This document shows, one piece after another, positions 32,469 to 40,539 of a stretch of 64,000 nucleotides of DNA. How positions within the stretch are numbered: the first letter of the stretch is position 1; each line of letters opens with the position of its first letter. Both the position numbers and the translations under genes were made by a program. The notes under the pieces are model-generated. The model made no database searches. It was given only the letters and a program-made list of their open reading frames with translations, and was not told the origin of the DNA. The stretch comes from DASZUK01 sp963844575 (GTDB taxonomy: Bacteria; Actinomycetota; Acidimicrobiia; Acidimicrobiales; RAAP-2): the NCBI GenBank assembly GCA_963844575.1, contig CAWJOU010000005.1, positions 2,666,001 to 2,730,000 of the forward strand, in the 5' to 3' direction.

Positions 32469-34336
32469 CAGATGCCTCCGAGCAGGGTGAGGATGGCCGT
32501 CTCGATCTCTGCCGCCCGGAACGGCACGCCCTGCATCTTGTTGAGCGACTGGACGTCGACGAGGAACTCGGCCCGGATGAGCCGGCTGAGCTGGCCGAGG
32601 TTGACCTCCGGGACGAGCACGCGGCGGTACTGGCCGAGCACGTCACCGAAGTTGGCCGGGAACGGGTTGAGATGGACGAGGTGGGCCTGGGCGACCTTCT
32701 GGCCCCGGGCCCGGACGCGGCGGACGCCGGCGGAGATGGCACCGAACGTCGAGCCCCAGCCGAGGACGAGCACCTCCGAGCCGTCGTCGTCGACGTCGAG
32801 CGGCGGGATGTCCTGGACGACGCCGGCGACCTTGGCGGCGCGCAGGTGGATCATGCGCTCGTGGTTGACGCCGTCGTACGAGACGTTGCCGGAGCCGTCG
32901 GCCTTCTCGAGGCCACCGATCCGGTGCTCGAGGCCGGGGATGCCGGGCGGGGCCCACGGCCGGGCCAGCGTCTTCTCGTCGCGCACGTACGGCCAGAACG
33001 TCGCGGTCCCGTCGTCGTCGACGTGGTTCGGCTCGGTGGCGAAGCCGGGGTCGATCGGCTCGAGCGCGTCGGTGTCCGGCAGCTTCCACGGCTCCGCGCC
33101 GTTGGCGAGGTAGCCGTCGGAGAGCAGGATGACCGGCGTCCGGTACTTCACCGCGATCCGGGCCGCCTCGATCGCCGCCTCGAAGCAGTGCGACGGCGTC
33201 TTGGCGGCGATGATCGGCAGCGGCGCCTCACCGTGCCGGCCGTACATGGCGTGGAGCAGGTCGGCCTGCTCGGTCTTGGTCGGCAGCCCGGTCGACGGAC
33301 CGCCGCGCTGGACGTCGACGATCAGGAGCGGCAGCTCGAGGTTGATGGCGAGGCCGATCGCCTCCGACTTGAGGTCGAGGCCGGGGCCGCTCGTCGTCGT
33401 CACGCCGAGCGCGCCGCCGAACGCCGCGCCGAGCGCGGCGCCGACGCCGGCGATCTCGTCCTCGGCCTGGAACGTGCGGACGCCGTACTCCTTGCGCCGC
33501 GACAGCTCGTGGAGGATGTCCGACGCCGGCGTGATCGGGTAGCTGCCCAAGAACAGCGGCAGGTCGGCCAGCCGGGCGGCCGCGATCAGCCCCCAGGCGA
33601 GGGCCTGGTTGCCGGTGACCTGGATGTACTCGCCTTTCTCGAACGTCGCGGCGCGCACCTCGTAGTTCGACGAGAACAGCTCCGCGGTCTCGCCGAAGTC
33701 GAAGCCGGCCCGGAACGCCCGGGTGTTCGCCTCGGCCACCTGCGGCCGCTCCGCGAACCGCTTGGCGATCCACTCGATCGTCGGTTCGATCGGCCGCGTG
33801 TACAGCCAGCTGACGAGGCCGAGGGCGAAGAAGTTCTTCGACCGCTCCGCGTCCCTGGGCTTGACGCCGGCTTCCTTGCAGACCTCCTGGGTGATCGACG
33901 TCATCGGGACCTCGTACACCGTGAACGCGCCGAGCGACCCGTCGGTCAGCGGGTTCGCGTCGTAGCCGGCCTTCGTCAGGCTGCGGTCGTCGAACGCGTC
34001 GACGTTGACGATCAGCGTCGCCCCCTTCGGCAGCGCGGCGACGTTCGCCCGCAGGGCGGCCGGGTTCATCGCGACGAGGACGTTCGGCGCATCGCCCGGC
34101 GTCAGGATGTCGTGGTCGGAGATGTGGACCTGGAACGCGGAGACGCCGGCCAGCGTGCCGGCCGGCGCCCGGATCTCGGCCGGGAAGTCCGGGAACGTCG
34201 CCAGGTCGTTGCCGAGCAGCGCGCTCGACGTCGTGAACCGGTCCCCGGTGAGCTGCATCCCGTCGCCGGAGTCCCCGGCGAACCGGATGACCACCCGGTC
34301 CAGCTGCTCCGGTACCTGTTCACTGCGGGTCGTCAA
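32468..34336 (-). CDS. korA: 2-oxoglutarate:ferredoxin oxidoreductase subunit alpha (gamma-alpha fusion)
   Basis: A 622-residue subunit. Residues 1-200 are the gamma-type domain (VIRFAGDSGDGMQLTGDRF), then the alpha/pyrimidine domain (GSYPITPASDILHELS, FQAEDEIAGVGAALGAAFGG, TTTSGPGLDLKSEAIG, VDVQRGGPSTGLPTKTEQ) and a C-terminal transketolase-like part (VLVLGWGSTFGAI). This matches the actinobacterial KorA fusion. The start is TTG at 34336 with AGGGG upstream. The gene heads the korA-korB pair and replaces or supplements a 2-oxoglutarate dehydrogenase in the TCA cycle. Confidence 0.96.
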   Translation of the reverse strand: MTTRSEQVPEQLDRVVIRFAGDSGDGMQLTGDRFTTSSALLGNDLATFPDFPAEIRAPAGTLAGVSAFQVHISDHDILTPGDAPNVLVAMNPAALRANVAALPKGATLIVNVDAFDDRSLTKAGYDANPLTDGSLGAFTVYEVPMTSITQEVCKEAGVKPRDAERSKNFFALGLVSWLYTRPIEPTIEWIAKRFAERPQVAEANTRAFRAGFDFGETAELFSSNYEVRAATFEKGEYIQVTGNQALAWGLIAAARLADLPLFLGSYPITPASDILHELSRRKEYGVRTFQAEDEIAGVGAALGAAFGGALGVTTTSGPGLDLKSEAIGLAINLELPLLIVDVQRGGPSTGLPTKTEQADLLHAMYGRHGEAPLPIIAAKTPSHCFEAAIEAARIAVKYRTPVILLSDGYLANGAEPWKLPDTDALEPIDPGFATEPNHVDDDGTATFWPYVRDEKTLARPWAPPGIPGLEHRIGGLEKADGSGNVSYDGVNHERMIHLRAAKVAGVVQDIPPLDVDDDGSEVLVLGWGSTFGAISAGVRRVRARGQKVAQAHLVHLNPFPANFGDVLGQYRRVLVPEVNLGQLSRLIRAEFLVDVQSLNKMQGVPFRAAEIETAILTLLGGI

Positions 34337-34554
34337 CGCCCCTGCCCCTCATCCCTCGTCACCGGCCGCCGGCTGTCGGGCGCGCCGACGGGACAACCGA
34401 TTGTTTCGTCCGTGTGAACAGCATACCGCCGACCGGCGGAGCGAGAATGTGGGCACCGGGCGGTCCGGGCCGGTCTGGAGCCGCCGACGGATGCCCCCGG
34501 CACCGACCCGACGACCGCCGACGGGGCCGCCCTCGGGCGCCGGCGGCGCGTTCC

Positions 34555-35610
34555 TCAGGCGATCGTGACGTCCGGGTCCAAGAAGACGTCCTGGACGGCC
34601 TGGATGAGCGCCGCGCCCTCGTCCATCGGCCGCTGGAACGACTTGCGGCCGACGATCAGGCCCTGGCCACCGGCCCGCTTGTTGATCACCGCGGTGCGGA
34701 CCGCCTGGGCGAGGTCGTCGTCGCCGGTCGACGCGCCGCCGGAGTTGATCATCCCGACGCGGCCGGCGTAGCAGGTGACCACCTGCCAGCGGGTCAGGTC
34801 GATCGGGTGGTCGGTGGTCAGCTGGTCGTAGACCAGCGGGTCGGTCTTGCCGAACTTGAGGGCGTTGTAGCCGCCGTTGTTCTCGGCCTGCTTCTGCTTG
34901 ATGATGTCCGCCTCGATCGTCACGCCCATGTGGTTGGCCTGGCCGGTCAGGTCGGCGGAGAGGTGGTAGTCGACGCCGTCCTTCACGAACGCCGGGTTCC
35001 GCAGGTAGCACCAGAGCACGGTGAACATGCCGAGCTCGTGCGCCTCCGCGAACATGTCCGAGACCTCGTGCAGCTGCCGGTCGCTCTCCTCCGAGCCGAA
35101 GTAGATCGTCGCGCCGACGCCGGCCGCGCCGAGGTCGAACGCCTGCTGCGCGGTGCCGAACAGGACCTGGTCGTACGTGTTCGGGTAGTGCAGGAAGTCG
35201 TTGTGGTTCAGCTTGACGATGAACGGGATCCGGTGGACGTAGCGCCGCGAGACCGCGCCGAGGCCGCCGAGCGTCGTCGCGATCGCGCTGCACTCGCCGG
35301 CCAGCGCCAGCTCGCACAGGTTCGCCGGGTCGAAGTAGCGCGGGTTCTTGGCGAAGCTCGCGCCGGCCGAGTGCTCGATGCCCTGGTCGACCGGGAGGAT
35401 CGACAGGTAGCCGGTCCCGCCGAGCCGGCCGTGGCCGTAGAGCGTGCCGAGGTTGCGCAGCACCGTCGGCGACCGGTCCGAGTCGCGGAAGACCCGGTCG
35501 AGGAAGTCCGGGCCCGGCAGGACGAGGCCGTCCGCCGGGAACGCCTTCGCCTCGTGCCGGAGGAGGGAGTCGGCTTCGTCGCCGAGGAGCTTCTGCAGGT
35601 CGATCGCCAT
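34555..35610 (-). CDS. Class I (archaeal-type) fructose-bisphosphate aldolase
   Basis: A 351-residue TIM-barrel aldolase of the DhnA/FbaB type. SILPVDQGIEHSAGASF, FIVKLNHNDFLHYPN, DLGAAGVGATIYFGSEESDRQ and GMINSGGASTGDDDLAQAV are family landmarks; the Schiff-base Lys is expected near ALKFGKTDPLV. It splits fructose-1,6-bisphosphate in glycolysis and gluconeogenesis without a metal. The ATG at 35610 is in a good context. A 218-nt gap to korA (34337-34554) holds no ORF I can support, only the korA upstream region. Confidence 0.93.
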   Translation of the reverse strand: MAIDLQKLLGDEADSLLRHEAKAFPADGLVLPGPDFLDRVFRDSDRSPTVLRNLGTLYGHGRLGGTGYLSILPVDQGIEHSAGASFAKNPRYFDPANLCELALAGECSAIATTLGGLGAVSRRYVHRIPFIVKLNHNDFLHYPNTYDQVLFGTAQQAFDLGAAGVGATIYFGSEESDRQLHEVSDMFAEAHELGMFTVLWCYLRNPAFVKDGVDYHLSADLTGQANHMGVTIEADIIKQKQAENNGGYNALKFGKTDPLVYDQLTTDHPIDLTRWQVVTCYAGRVGMINSGGASTGDDDLAQAVRTAVINKRAGGQGLIVGRKSFQRPMDEGAALIQAVQDVFLDPDVTIA

Positions 35611-35632
35611 CCCGCGAGCCTAACGGCTGGGT

Positions 35633-36610
35633 CTACCCCCGGTCGGCGCCCGGGCCCTCGTGCGGGGGGCTCCCGTCGGCGGGCGCGTCGACGTCCCGAT
35701 CCGGGGCGTCCGGGGCGTCGGGGTCGTCCGGTTCTCGTTCCAGGTCGGGGGCGGCCGGGTCCGGGCTGTCAGGGTCGGGGACGAGATCGTCGGGTGTCCT
35801 CCGCCGGTGGCCCGAGTGGGAGGCCCACCGGTGCCGGCCGGTGCCGCCGTCGTCGTCATCGTCGTCGGTGCCGCGGTGGCGAGGCTCCCGGGTGAGGTAC
35901 CGAGCCGGCTGGTTCTCGCGGCTGTACAGCGAGACGAGCCGGGCGACGAGCGTCACGAGGAAGATCTGACCGATGAGCGCCTCGAAGACGACGACCGACC
36001 GGGCGAGGTCGGTGAGCGGCGTGAGGTCACCGAAGCCGACGGTCGTGAGCGTGACGAAGCTCAGGTAGACGTAGTCGCTCGGCTGGTGCGGGCTCGACGG
36101 CGGCTGCGCCAGGAACGGCGGGTGCGTGTGGACGTAGGCGAGGCCGGTGAAGAGCGCGGAGAAGATCAGGCCGATGATGATGTAGACGTCGACCGCGGCG
36201 AAGAGCGTCTCGATGTCGACGCGCTCTTTCCGCAGGATCCGCCGGAGCATCGCCACCGGCGTGACGAGCAGGAGCGCGGCCATCACGAGGTACGACACTC
36301 CCCGCGCGGTGTCGCTGGCGTCGCCCACCTGGGTCGTGTACGGGACGATCGCCTGCACGGTCCCCGCGACGATCGCGAACGCCGCCGCGACCTGGGCGAC
36401 GCGGAGCACGTGCCGGTGCGCGTGCGACGTGTGCATCGCGAAGAGGACGGTGAGGACGACCGGTACGGTGCGCAGCAGCCCGCCCCACTGCGCGGAGTTG
36501 ACGAGCGACATCATGACGTAGTCGATCAGCAGTAGGACGAAGAGCAGCGCGTAGCTGTCCTCACCCCACAGCGCCTCGATGAGCGTCCGGTCGTTGATCT
36601 TGATCGGCAT
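35633..36610 (-). CDS. Potassium channel family protein
   Basis: A 325-residue membrane protein with about four N-terminal helices (residues 20-125), then a two-helix pore module: a helix (VDVYIIIGLIFSALFTGLAY), a pore loop with the K+ filter TTVGFGDLTP, and a second helix (VVVFEALIGQIFLVTLVARL). The filter GFG in place of GYG is found in some bacterial channels. The tail from about residue 240 is Asp/Arg/Pro-rich and disordered, with no RCK domain, so gating is probably not by a cytosolic nucleotide-binding ring. Transcribed toward the aldolase, 22 nt apart. Confidence 0.88.
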   Translation of the reverse strand: MPIKINDRTLIEALWGEDSYALLFVLLLIDYVMMSLVNSAQWGGLLRTVPVVLTVLFAMHTSHAHRHVLRVAQVAAAFAIVAGTVQAIVPYTTQVGDASDTARGVSYLVMAALLLVTPVAMLRRILRKERVDIETLFAAVDVYIIIGLIFSALFTGLAYVHTHPPFLAQPPSSPHQPSDYVYLSFVTLTTVGFGDLTPLTDLARSVVVFEALIGQIFLVTLVARLVSLYSRENQPARYLTREPRHRGTDDDDDDGGTGRHRWASHSGHRRRTPDDLVPDPDSPDPAAPDLEREPDDPDAPDAPDRDVDAPADGSPPHEGPGADRG

Positions 36611-36642
36611 CGTCAGCGGCCTGGTCGTCTCGTCGACCGCGC

Positions 36643-38442
36643 CTACTGCGGCGGTCGCTTCGTCGACGTCGGCGCGGCTGGTCGGCGACGGTTCCGCCGC
36701 GGCCGCTCCGGGCCGAGCGCGGCCAGCCGGTCGGTCACGTCGTACGCGTCCGGCTCGGCCTGGAGGACGCGGACGAACAGGTCGCGGGCCTTCGGGAGGT
36801 CACCGGCCCGCTCGTAGAGGTCAGCGAGCGCGTACCACTGCCGGACGTGCCGGTCCGACGGGTTGCGCAGCGCCCGCGCCGCGCCGGCCGCGACGAGCAG
36901 CTCGATCGCGCCGTCGAGGTCGCCCCGGTCGGCGAGCGCACCGGCCGCGACGATGCGGGCCTCCGCCAGCACCTCCGGCTCCGGCGACCGCTGCCGGAGG
37001 TTCGCCCAGGCGTCCGCCAGCTTCTTCGGTCGGCCGAGCGCCCGGTAGCAGTCCATCAGCGCGGGTACCTCGTCGGTCTCGTCCGTCAGCTCGCCGTACG
37101 CCTCGAGCTGCCGCACCGCCTCCCGCCACCGGCTGGCGCGGTACGCGGCGAGACCGACGAGCTGGCGGACGGCCGGCACTGCCGGCGCCTCCGCGGCCAC
37201 CTGCTTGCCGAGGCGCATCGCGTCTTCGAACCGGTTGCGGTCGTACGCGGCGACCGCGTCCTCCATCTTCTCGACGAGAACCTCGCGGTGGTGCGTCGTC
37301 GCGGTGTCCGCGGCCCGGCGGATCGCCGTCGCCACCTCCGGCGGCAGCGCCTTCGACCGCGCCCGGCTACGTCCGGCCGCCGCTCCCGCCGCCGACGTCG
37401 GTCCGGAGCCGGTCGAACGGCGGCCCTGGCGGCCGTCGTCGTCGGCGTCGTCGCGCACCCACTCGTCCATCGGCGGTGGCGGGCTGCTCGGCCGGTGGGC
37501 CGCTTCCCGTTCCCGGCTGTCGCGGCTGTCGTCACCGGGTCGGCGGACCTCACTGGCGCCGCGGCGGGCGACGCCGCCCCACTGCTTCGCCGCGGCTGGC
37601 AGCTCCGGCCGCTCCGGCCGTCGGGCGCCACCGGACTGCCGAGTGCCTCCCGGGCGGCGATCCGGACCGGACGGGCGGTCGGTACGCGGGCGGCGATCGG
37701 TGCTGGAGCCGCGGCCACGGCCGGCGCTGGAGCCGGAACCGCGGCCGGCACTCGAGCCGGAGCTGGAGCCGCCCGCCGCAGCCGTTCGGCCGTCCGTGGT
37801 CCGGTAATCGGCGCGGGGCCGGCGATCTGATGCTGTCCGGCTGGCCGCGGCGCCACGGCTGCCCGAGGTCGAGCGGCCCGGTGCGCTGGTACGGCGGTCT
37901 GAACTGGCCCGGCCGTCCGAGCCGGGTCCGCGATCCGATGCATCCCGGTCGGTCGTCGTCCGGCGCCCGGTCGTCCGGCGGTCCCGATCGGGCCGGTCGC
38001 CTCGGTCAGGCCGATCGTCCCGGTCCCAGCTGCGGCCGCCGGTCCGGGTGGACGGCCGGCGACTGGCGGTGCCTGACGCACCGCCGGTCCGCTCCGACGA
38101 CCTGGCTGGCGGCCGTCCTGGTCGACCGCTCGGCCGACCGGCGTCGTCCCGGCTGGCGTCCGGGCGACCGGAACGGGCAGTACGACCAGGTTCACCGGTG
38201 CGGCCAGGCTGCCCGGTGCGGCCAGTTCGGCCAGCTACCGGGCGGCTTCCACGGTCGTCGCCATCACCGGCCCGGGTACCGGACCGGGAGCGGGCAGACG
38301 ATCCGGCAGACGGCGAGCGTCGACCGGACGAGCTGGTGTCGGACTGTCGGGTCGGTCGGGCGGGGCCCGCCGGGCGGGCGGGACGGCCACGGCCTCCCGA
38401 CGTCGGGGCGCGCTGAGGTCGTCCATTGGAGTTGCGATCCAC
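36643..38442 (-). CDS. TPR-repeat protein with a 330-residue basic disordered N-terminus
   Basis: A 599-residue protein from GTG 38442. Residues 1 to about 330 are almost wholly Arg, Gly, Ser, Pro, Asp and Thr (blocks such as RTGRTGQPGRTGEPGRT, DRDDRPDRGDRPDRDRR, SSSGSSAGRGSGSSAGRGR), resembling RGG-like intrinsically disordered RNA-binding regions. From about 380 on, helical pairs (MEDAVAAYDRNRFEDAMRLG, RQWYALADLYERAGDLPKAR) form three to four tetratricopeptide-like repeats. The gene ends 32 nt before the channel gene and starts just downstream of the rRNA operon. Function unknown; an RNA or ribosome connection is speculation. The long opposite-strand ORF here is a composition artefact. Confidence 0.75.
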   Translation of the reverse strand: MDRNSNGRPQRAPTSGGRGRPARPAGPARPTRQSDTSSSGRRSPSAGSSARSRSGTRAGDGDDRGSRPVAGRTGRTGQPGRTGEPGRTARSGRPDASRDDAGRPSGRPGRPPARSSERTGGASGTASRRPSTRTGGRSWDRDDRPDRGDRPDRDRRTTGRRTTTDRDASDRGPGSDGRASSDRRTSAPGRSTSGSRGAAASRTASDRRPRADYRTTDGRTAAAGGSSSGSSAGRGSGSSAGRGRGSSTDRRPRTDRPSGPDRRPGGTRQSGGARRPERPELPAAAKQWGGVARRGASEVRRPGDDSRDSREREAAHRPSSPPPPMDEWVRDDADDDGRQGRRSTGSGPTSAAGAAAGRSRARSKALPPEVATAIRRAADTATTHHREVLVEKMEDAVAAYDRNRFEDAMRLGKQVAAEAPAVPAVRQLVGLAAYRASRWREAVRQLEAYGELTDETDEVPALMDCYRALGRPKKLADAWANLRQRSPEPEVLAEARIVAAGALADRGDLDGAIELLVAAGAARALRNPSDRHVRQWYALADLYERAGDLPKARDLFVRVLQAEPDAYDVTDRLAALGPERPRRNRRRPAAPTSTKRPPQ

Positions 38443-38486
38443 CCGGCGAGTGTAGGCGTCACCAGGGCGAACCGTGTGAGAACGCG

Positions 38487-38522
38487 ACGATGGCCCTCCC
38501 GCCGAAGCGGAAGGGCCATCGT
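38487..38522 (-). terminator. Terminator hairpin after the 5S rRNA gene
   Basis: ACGATGGCCCT (38487-38497) pairs with AGGGCCATCGT (38512-38522) around a short GC-rich, UUCG-like loop. It lies 10 nt past the 5S gene in the direction of transcription. A long U-tract is missing, as usual in this kind of genome. Confidence 0.75.
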
Positions 38523-38531
38523 TCGAAGAAA

Positions 38532-38648
38532 TCCCGGCGGCGTCCTACTCTCCCAGGGGGCCTCCCCCCAAGTACCATCGGCGCTGGCGAGCTTAACTGC
38601 CGTGTTCGGAATGGGAACGGGTGTTTCCCCGCCGCCATGGCCACCGGA
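38532..38648 (-). rRNA. rrf: 5S ribosomal RNA
   Basis: About 117 nt. In the RNA sense it begins UCCGGUGGCCAUGGCGGCG and contains the conserved CCCGUUCCCAUUCCGAACACG and AAGCUCGCCAGCGCCGAUGG segments before GGGAGAGUAGGACGCCGCCGG, with paired ends. It follows the 23S gene after about 108 nt and is transcribed as the last gene of the rRNA operon. Confidence 0.97.
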
Positions 38649-39041
38649 AACCGTGCGCTCGGTCCGCGGAGTCCCCCGCCAATGCGGCGGATCATCCAGC
38701 GGAACCTCGAGGAGCGGATTACCGCTGCCCCTGAGCGTTCCAGAGCGAGCACGAGCAAAGTCCCAAGCCCTCGGCCGATTAGTACCGGTCGGCTGAACAC
38801 ATTGCTGTGCGTACACCTCCGGCCTATCAACGTGGTCGTCTAGCCACGGGCCTTACCAGGTTAACCCTGTGGGAGATCTCATCTTGAAACGGGCTTCGCA
38901 CTTAGATGCTTTCAGCGCTTATCCCACCCGTAGGTCGCAAACCAGCCGTGCCCTTGGCAGGACAACTGGCACACGAGAGCTACGTCCGTCCCGGTCCTCT
39001 CGTACTAGGGACAGCCTTTCTCAGATCTCCTGCGGCTGCAT

Positions 39042-39073
<32 letters not shown>

Positions 39074-39089
39074 AAACCCAGCTCGCGTA

Positions 39090-39125
<36 letters not shown>

Positions 39126-39126
39126 G

Positions 39127-39172
<46 letters not shown>

Positions 39173-39202
39173 TCCCGTCGATATGGACTCTTGGGGAAGA
39201 TG

Positions 39203-39239
<37 letters not shown>

Positions 39240-39391
39240 AACGGCGCTTCCACAAGCAACCGCTGGATCACTATGCCCTGCTTTCGCACCTGCTCGACCT
39301 GTAAGTCTCGCAGTCAAGCTCCCTTTTGCCATTGCACTCGACAGCTGATTGCCAACCAGCTTGAGGGAACCTTTGGGCGCCTCCGTTACGC

Positions 39392-39423
<32 letters not shown>

Positions 39424-39681
39424 ACCTGACGCTGTCCCTGATCCGGATAACGGACCCAAGTTAGAGTCCCGGCACAGAAAGGGTGGTATTTCAAGGTTGC
39501 CTCCACACTGGCTGGCGCCAATGCTTCAAAGGCTCCCACCTATCCTACACAAACTGTACCAAAACCCAACATCAAGCTGTAGTAAAGGTGCACGGGGTCT
39601 TTCCGTCCTGATGCAGCTAACGAGCATCTTTACTCGTACTTCAATTTCGCCGGGTCTGTGGTTGAGACAGTAGGAAAGTCG

Positions 39682-39736
<55 letters not shown>

Positions 39737-40527
39737 CACTTTTGTTACTCACTTCGAACAAGCTCAATAGCTCAGCTTGTATTCGAAGTGGGCCGGGTCA
39801 TTTCTGCCCAGCTCCCCATGTCGCCATGGGGGTCGGACTGTATCTTCGTCCCTCCCCTCCTCCACCTCAGTTGTCCTGAAGCAATGTCGGCGAGGGCGCC
39901 CCACGTACAGTCTCTGAGGATCCTGCCAGTACTACGTCCACGCTTTTCGTCCGCTGCTTGCCATTGGCATTCATGCCATAGGCCAGACGGACCAGGCGCT
40001 CGAACCCTGATCTGGTCAAGTGCTCCTTCGTCCGCATCGACCGCACAATGGCGGCAAACGCTCGGAAGTCGGCTTCCTTGACCAAGAGAGGATGCTCCTC
40101 GAAGAACGGCAGCACTGCTGCCTCCAGGTCGCACAACGCCTCGACGGTGAACGTCGACACGCTGCTCCTCGGTCCCTTGGGGCGGATACGCCCACAACCG
40201 AAGAACGCGACCATCGCTTCGAGAACCTCTCGATGATCCTGGTGTTGGTAGACGTGAAATGACGGTTGGAGCTGCCACCCTCCATGTCGGTGCATCATCG
40301 AACTTCGATGCACCGAGACGCAGAAGCAGCCTTCACCATCTACGAATCCAACGATCCAGTTGGGATCGAGCACTCTGCATGGAACGGCAGTTTCCTGCTG
40401 ATTGTCCGCACTGGACGGATTTTTACTATCCATGTCGACACCCTAAATAACGGGTGTAACAAAGACGAGTACCGCCAGATACTCGGATGTCCCAGCATAC
40501 AGTGGGGTTTTTCAACAGCCAAGATTG
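39737..40527 (-). mobile_element. Group I intron 2 in 23S rRNA (after U1923), with homing-endonuclease gene
   Basis: A 791-nt intron. The exon ends AACGGU and pairs with the internal guide GCUGUU (40514-40519), giving the obligatory U-G at the 5' splice site; the intron ends in G at 39737, after which CCUAAGG resumes. Core pairings visible: P3 CCCCAC (40502-40507) with GUGGGG (39899-39904), P4 UGCUG (40493-40497) with CAGCA (40396-40400), P7 GACUGUA (39906-39912) with UACAGUC (39836-39842), P8 CCCUC/GAGGG, and P9 hairpins ahead of the 3' end. Q (GACAAUCAGCAGG), R (CCUCAGAGACUGUACG) and S (GAAGAUACAGUCC) elements are present. The site is that of the Chlamydomonas I-CeuI intron. A LAGLIDADG ORF fills P5-P8. 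P10 appears weak. Confidence 0.93.
39867..40433 (-). CDS. LAGLIDADG homing endonuclease encoded in 23S intron 2
   Basis: A 188-residue protein with one LAGLIDADG-type motif, WIVGFVDGEGCF (residues 26-37), followed by FHVYQHQDHREVLEAM and CGRIRPKG, the pattern of single-motif enzymes such as I-CreI and I-CeuI that work as homodimers. It should cut intron-free 23S DNA at helix 69 and so spread the intron. The first 18 residues are encoded by conserved intron core (P5/Q) and the last 18 or so by R, P3 and P8, so ORF and ribozyme overlap. ATG 40433 is preceded by AGGGUGUCGAC, which is also one arm of a hairpin and could limit translation. GC content is lower than host genes. Confidence 0.92.
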   Translation of the reverse strand: MDSKNPSSADNQQETAVPCRVLDPNWIVGFVDGEGCFCVSVHRSSMMHRHGGWQLQPSFHVYQHQDHREVLEAMVAFFGCGRIRPKGPRSSVSTFTVEALCDLEAAVLPFFEEHPLLVKEADFRAFAAIVRSMRTKEHLTRSGFERLVRLAYGMNANGKQRTKSVDVVLAGSSETVRGAPSPTLLQDN

Positions 40528-40539
40528 ACCGTTATAGTT
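40528..40539 (-). other. 12-nt 23S exon between the two introns
   Basis: AACUAUAACGGU corresponds to E. coli 1912-1923, the loop and 3' strand of helix 69. Its first four bases pair with intron 1 (AGUU, P10) and its last six pair with intron 2's guide sequence (P1). The two sets together cover 10 of its 12 bases. Confidence 0.92.

Noticed and set aside
36579..38843. 754-codon ORF on the plus strand
   Set aside because: Composition-driven shadow of the Arg/Gly/Ser-rich TPR gene; it also runs into the 5S gene.
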